Assembly: GCA_033764095.1 (NCBI GenBank)
Contig: JANRJF010000222.1
Location: forward strand, 1-17,350
Source of the DNA: JBDTMT01 sp033764095
Lineage (GTDB): Bacteria; Desulfobacterota; Binatia; HRBIN30; CADEER01
Length of the DNA: 17,350 bases
Direction: 5' to 3'
Shown here: piece after piece, positions 15,643 through 17,350 of the stretch
Position numbering within the stretch: the stretch's first letter is position 1
How the letters are laid out: each line of letters begins with the position of its first letter
Program-made: the position numbers and the translations under genes
The notes under the pieces: model-generated
Told to the model about the DNA's origin: nothing
Databases searched by the model: none
Seen by the model: only the letters and a program-made list of their open reading frames with translations

Positions 15643-16243
15643 TCACGCCGCGCGCGGGCGAGTGGCGGTGAGGTCGGCGACGAAGCACTCGACCGCGCCG
15701 AAGTGCTCGTAGTGCTCGACGTGGCGCATGAAGCCGAGCCGCGCCGGATCGACGTCCATCTCGCGCAGCGCCTCGCGGGTGAGCAGGGCGTAGTCCGCCG
15801 TGCGACCGACGCCGTTCTTGAGCAGGCGGTGGGCGAGGATGACGTCGGCGCCGGCGATCTGGGCGCGGCCGGCGACGCGGTGCTGCAGGAAGGGGCCGTA
15901 GTGGCCGATTGCCTTGAGGCGCAGGCGCCAGACGGCGCGGCAGGCGCCACAGGCGCACGACTCGTCCGCCTGCAACGCTCGCTGCCGATCGCGAAAGCCG
16001 GCGAAGCCGGCGCGCAGCACGTCGAGCAGCGCCGCCGCCGGCTGCACCGCGCCGTCGACGGCGCGGGCGAAGATCGCGTCGCCCTCGATGCCGATCACCT
16101 CCAGCGGCGGCGCGATGTGGCGCACCACCTCCTCGAGCAGCTCGGCGATGATCAGCGGGCCGTGTTCCAGCCGTGGTGGTGACGAAGGCGGTGAAGCCGG
16201 AGATGTCGGCGAGCACCAGGAAGCCGCGTCGCGTGTCGTTCAT
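15643..16243 (-). pseudogene. DUF2652-type cyclase-like protein, frameshifted
   Basis: The ATG at 16243 opens on RRGFLVLADISGFTAFVTTT, the start of DUF2652 (related to class III adenylate cyclase folds). Near 16169-16176 the reading frame changes: the natural continuation LEHGPLIIAELLEEVVRHIA, then IGIEGDAIFARA, CACGACRAVWRLRLKAIGHYG and DVILAHRLLKNGVG, is found in another frame that runs to the stop at 15643. The 601-base length shows one base too many or two too few. Homologues usually have Ser/Thr-Glu-Leu-Glu-His here, so loss of two bases in a GAG codon is plausible. Otherwise the gene looks full-length with intact motifs. Its start overlaps the SRPBCC stop (ATGA), so both are one operon. 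Sequencing error, a recent pseudogene, or programmed shifting are possible, in that order. Confidence 0.82.
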
Positions 16244-16656
16244 GACCGCGCCTCGCGGTGCACCGGCGCGGCGAAGGTGCGCCGGATCGCCGCCGCGCCC
16301 ATGCCGATCAACGTGCGGATGTCGCCGGCCATCGCGTCGGGCAAGAGGTCGGCGATCCACACCAGCCGGCAGCGGTGTGCGCCGGTGGGGAAGACCTGCA
16401 GCGAGGCATTGTGATGGGCGAGGCGGCCGCCGACCGCCGCCCAGACCAAGCGGCGGGCAGTCTCGTCGACGTCGACGATCAGCTCGCGCACCACCAGGCC
16501 GTTGGCGAAGGTGACGATGCGCGCGCCGTCCTCCATCGTCGTGCCGGTCAGGACGCCAGGCACCAGCCGGCGGTGGACGTTGCCGACGTCGCGCACCGCG
16601 TCCCAGACCAGCTCGGCTGGCGCGTCCAGCGTGATCTCGGTGTGAATCGAAGCCAT
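16240..16656 (-). CDS. SRPBCC-family (START/polyketide-cyclase-like) protein
   Basis: A 138-residue cytoplasmic protein with a helix-grip hydrophobic-ligand fold. It opens with ASIHTEITLDAPAELVWDAVRDVGNVHRRLVP, typical of the family, followed by GARIVTFANGLVVRELIV, RRLVWAAVGGRLAHHNASLQVF and the closing long helix AMAGDIRTLIGMGAAAIRRTF. The start at 16656 is fixed by GAGGAGG six bases upstream; the frame runs further but adds only an Arg-rich leader. The stop overlaps the DUF2652 start by four bases. Members bind lipids, polyketides or other small hydrophobic ligands, or act as toxin or chaperone partners; the ligand here is unknown. Confidence 0.88.
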   Translation of the reverse strand: MASIHTEITLDAPAELVWDAVRDVGNVHRRLVPGVLTGTTMEDGARIVTFANGLVVRELIVDVDETARRLVWAAVGGRLAHHNASLQVFPTGAHRCRLVWIADLLPDAMAGDIRTLIGMGAAAIRRTFAAPVHREARS

Positions 16657-16662
16657 GCGAAT

Positions 16663-16669
16663 CCTCCTC
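16663..16669 (-). promoter_or_regulatory. Ribosome-binding site of the SRPBCC gene
   Basis: This reads GAGGAGG on the minus strand, six bases before the ATG at 16656. It is the strongest Shine-Dalgarno match in the window. Confidence 0.75.
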
Positions 16670-16774
16670 GGGGGGCGTGATGTGCGCCTTCTACGGCGGC
16701 GCATCCGGTGCCCGCTTGGAGAAAGTTGCGCCGGGGGAGCCAGCCGCGCGGCGCTCTGCTATGCACCGCACGGC

Positions 16775-17350
16775 ATGACCACACGCCACTGGGAGCGACA
16801 CCGCACCGAGCGCATGGGCTGGCTGCGCGCCGCGGTGCTGGGCGCCAACGACGGCATCGTCTCGACCGCCAGCCTGGTGCTCGGCGTCGCGGCGGCGGAC
16901 GGCGGCCGCGCCGGCGTGCTGGTCGCCGGCGTCGCTGGTCTGGTCGCCGGCGCGATGTCGATGGCGGCGGGCGAGTACGTGTCGGTGCAGTCGCAGGCCG
17001 ACACCGAGCGCGCCGACCTCGAGCGCGAGCGCCGCGAGCTCGAGGCCGACGAGGACCTCGAGCATGCCGAGCTGACCGGGCTCTACGTCGCGCGTGGCCT
17101 CGACCAGGGACTGGCGGAGCAGGTGGCGACCCAACTCATGCGCCACGACGCGATCGGGGCGCATGCGCGCGACGAGCTCGGCATCACCGAGGCGCTGCGC
17201 GCCCGGCCGCTGCAGGCGGCGCTCGCCTCGGCTGCCAGCTTTGCCGCCGGCGCGACGTTGCCACTCGCGGTCGCGGCGCTGGCGCCGCCGGCGGCGTTGC
17301 TCGCGGCGGTGGCGGGGTCGTCGCTGCTCTTCCTCGCCGCGCTCGGCGCG
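16775..17350 (+). CDS. VIT/CCC1-family metal transporter (3' end missing)
   Basis: The frame from ATG at 16775 is open to the right edge, giving 192 codons. VIT/CCC1 proteins export Fe2+ or Mn2+ across membranes. Visible features: GWLRAAVLGANDGIVSTASL in the first membrane helix, with the conserved NDG; the GAMSMAAGEYVSVQSQ helix; an acidic cytoplasmic metal-binding helix pair (about 77-135: TERADLERERRELE, DEDLEHAEL); then a third hydrophobic segment (146-171) and the beginning of a fourth (172-192). About two fifths or less of the gene appears to be missing, judging from the usual 230-370 residues. No clear ribosome-binding site lies before the ATG. It is divergent from the SRPBCC/DUF2652 operon with a 118-base spacer. 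Confidence 0.93.
   Translation, partial: MTTRHWERHRTERMGWLRAAVLGANDGIVSTASLVLGVAAADGGRAGVLVAGVAGLVAGAMSMAAGEYVSVQSQADTERADLERERRELEADEDLEHAELTGLYVARGLDQGLAEQVATQLMRHDAIGAHARDELGITEALRARPLQAALASAASFAAGATLPLAVAALAPPAALLAAVAGSSLLFLAALGA

Overview
The window is very GC-rich and almost fully coding. It has long spurious antisense frames, few ATG starts with strong ribosome-binding sites, and a Gram-negative envelope repertoire (a lipobox OmpA-type lipoprotein, a SIMPL protein, Sec-exported proteins). Dockerin-like EF-hand pairs and long Thr/Pro/Ala linkers in secreted proteins recall uncultured deltaproteobacterial lineages (Binatota, Desulfobacterota or Myxococcota relatives). That placement is inference from style; no marker gene settles it. 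No rRNA, tRNA, CRISPR array, transposase or integrase was seen.

Layout, left to right. (1) 1-1719, minus: 573 codons of a large regulator with an N-terminal OmpR/ToxR-type winged helix and an AAA/NACHT-like ATPase; its 3' end lies off the left edge. (2) 1907-8079, plus, divergent from it: two translationally coupled genes for large secreted proteins. The first has a dockerin-like pair, an IPT/TIG-like fold and Ig-like repeats. The second has SdrD-B-like repeats, a dockerin pair, Thr/Pro linkers, an unknown central domain, a P/Homo B domain and a C-terminal beta domain. (3) 8276-9835, minus: a YiaD-like OmpA lipoprotein and a SIMPL (DUF541) periplasmic protein. (4) 10017-10259, minus: a small zinc-ribbon protein, divergent from nadE (glutamine-dependent NAD+ synthetase, 10354-12381, plus). 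(5) 12662-15636, plus: a coupled pair, a DUF3142-like exported protein and a 714-residue exported helical-repeat protein. (6) 16656-15643, minus: an SRPBCC protein overlapping a DUF2652-type gene that carries a frameshift. (7) 16775 to the right edge, plus: the first 192 codons of a VIT/CCC1-family metal transporter.

The most unusual non-coding signal is in the spacers. Three consecutive spacers around the OmpA and SIMPL genes (8080-8275, 9002-9130, 9836-10016) each hold a long inverted repeat whose arms contain short tandem units, of 9, 8 and 7 bp respectively. The first has 53-bp arms with 51 identities, and both mismatches become G-U pairs in plus-strand RNA. A fourth, weaker inverted repeat lies after nadE. 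They look like different members of a hairpin-forming repeat class and may act as terminators, RNase III sites or non-autonomous mobile repeats.

How the genes work together: the regulator may control the divergent dockerin-bearing surface operon. The OmpA, SIMPL, DUF3142 and helical-repeat proteins are envelope functions. nadE, SRPBCC/DUF2652 and the VIT transporter are separate units with no obvious pathway link.
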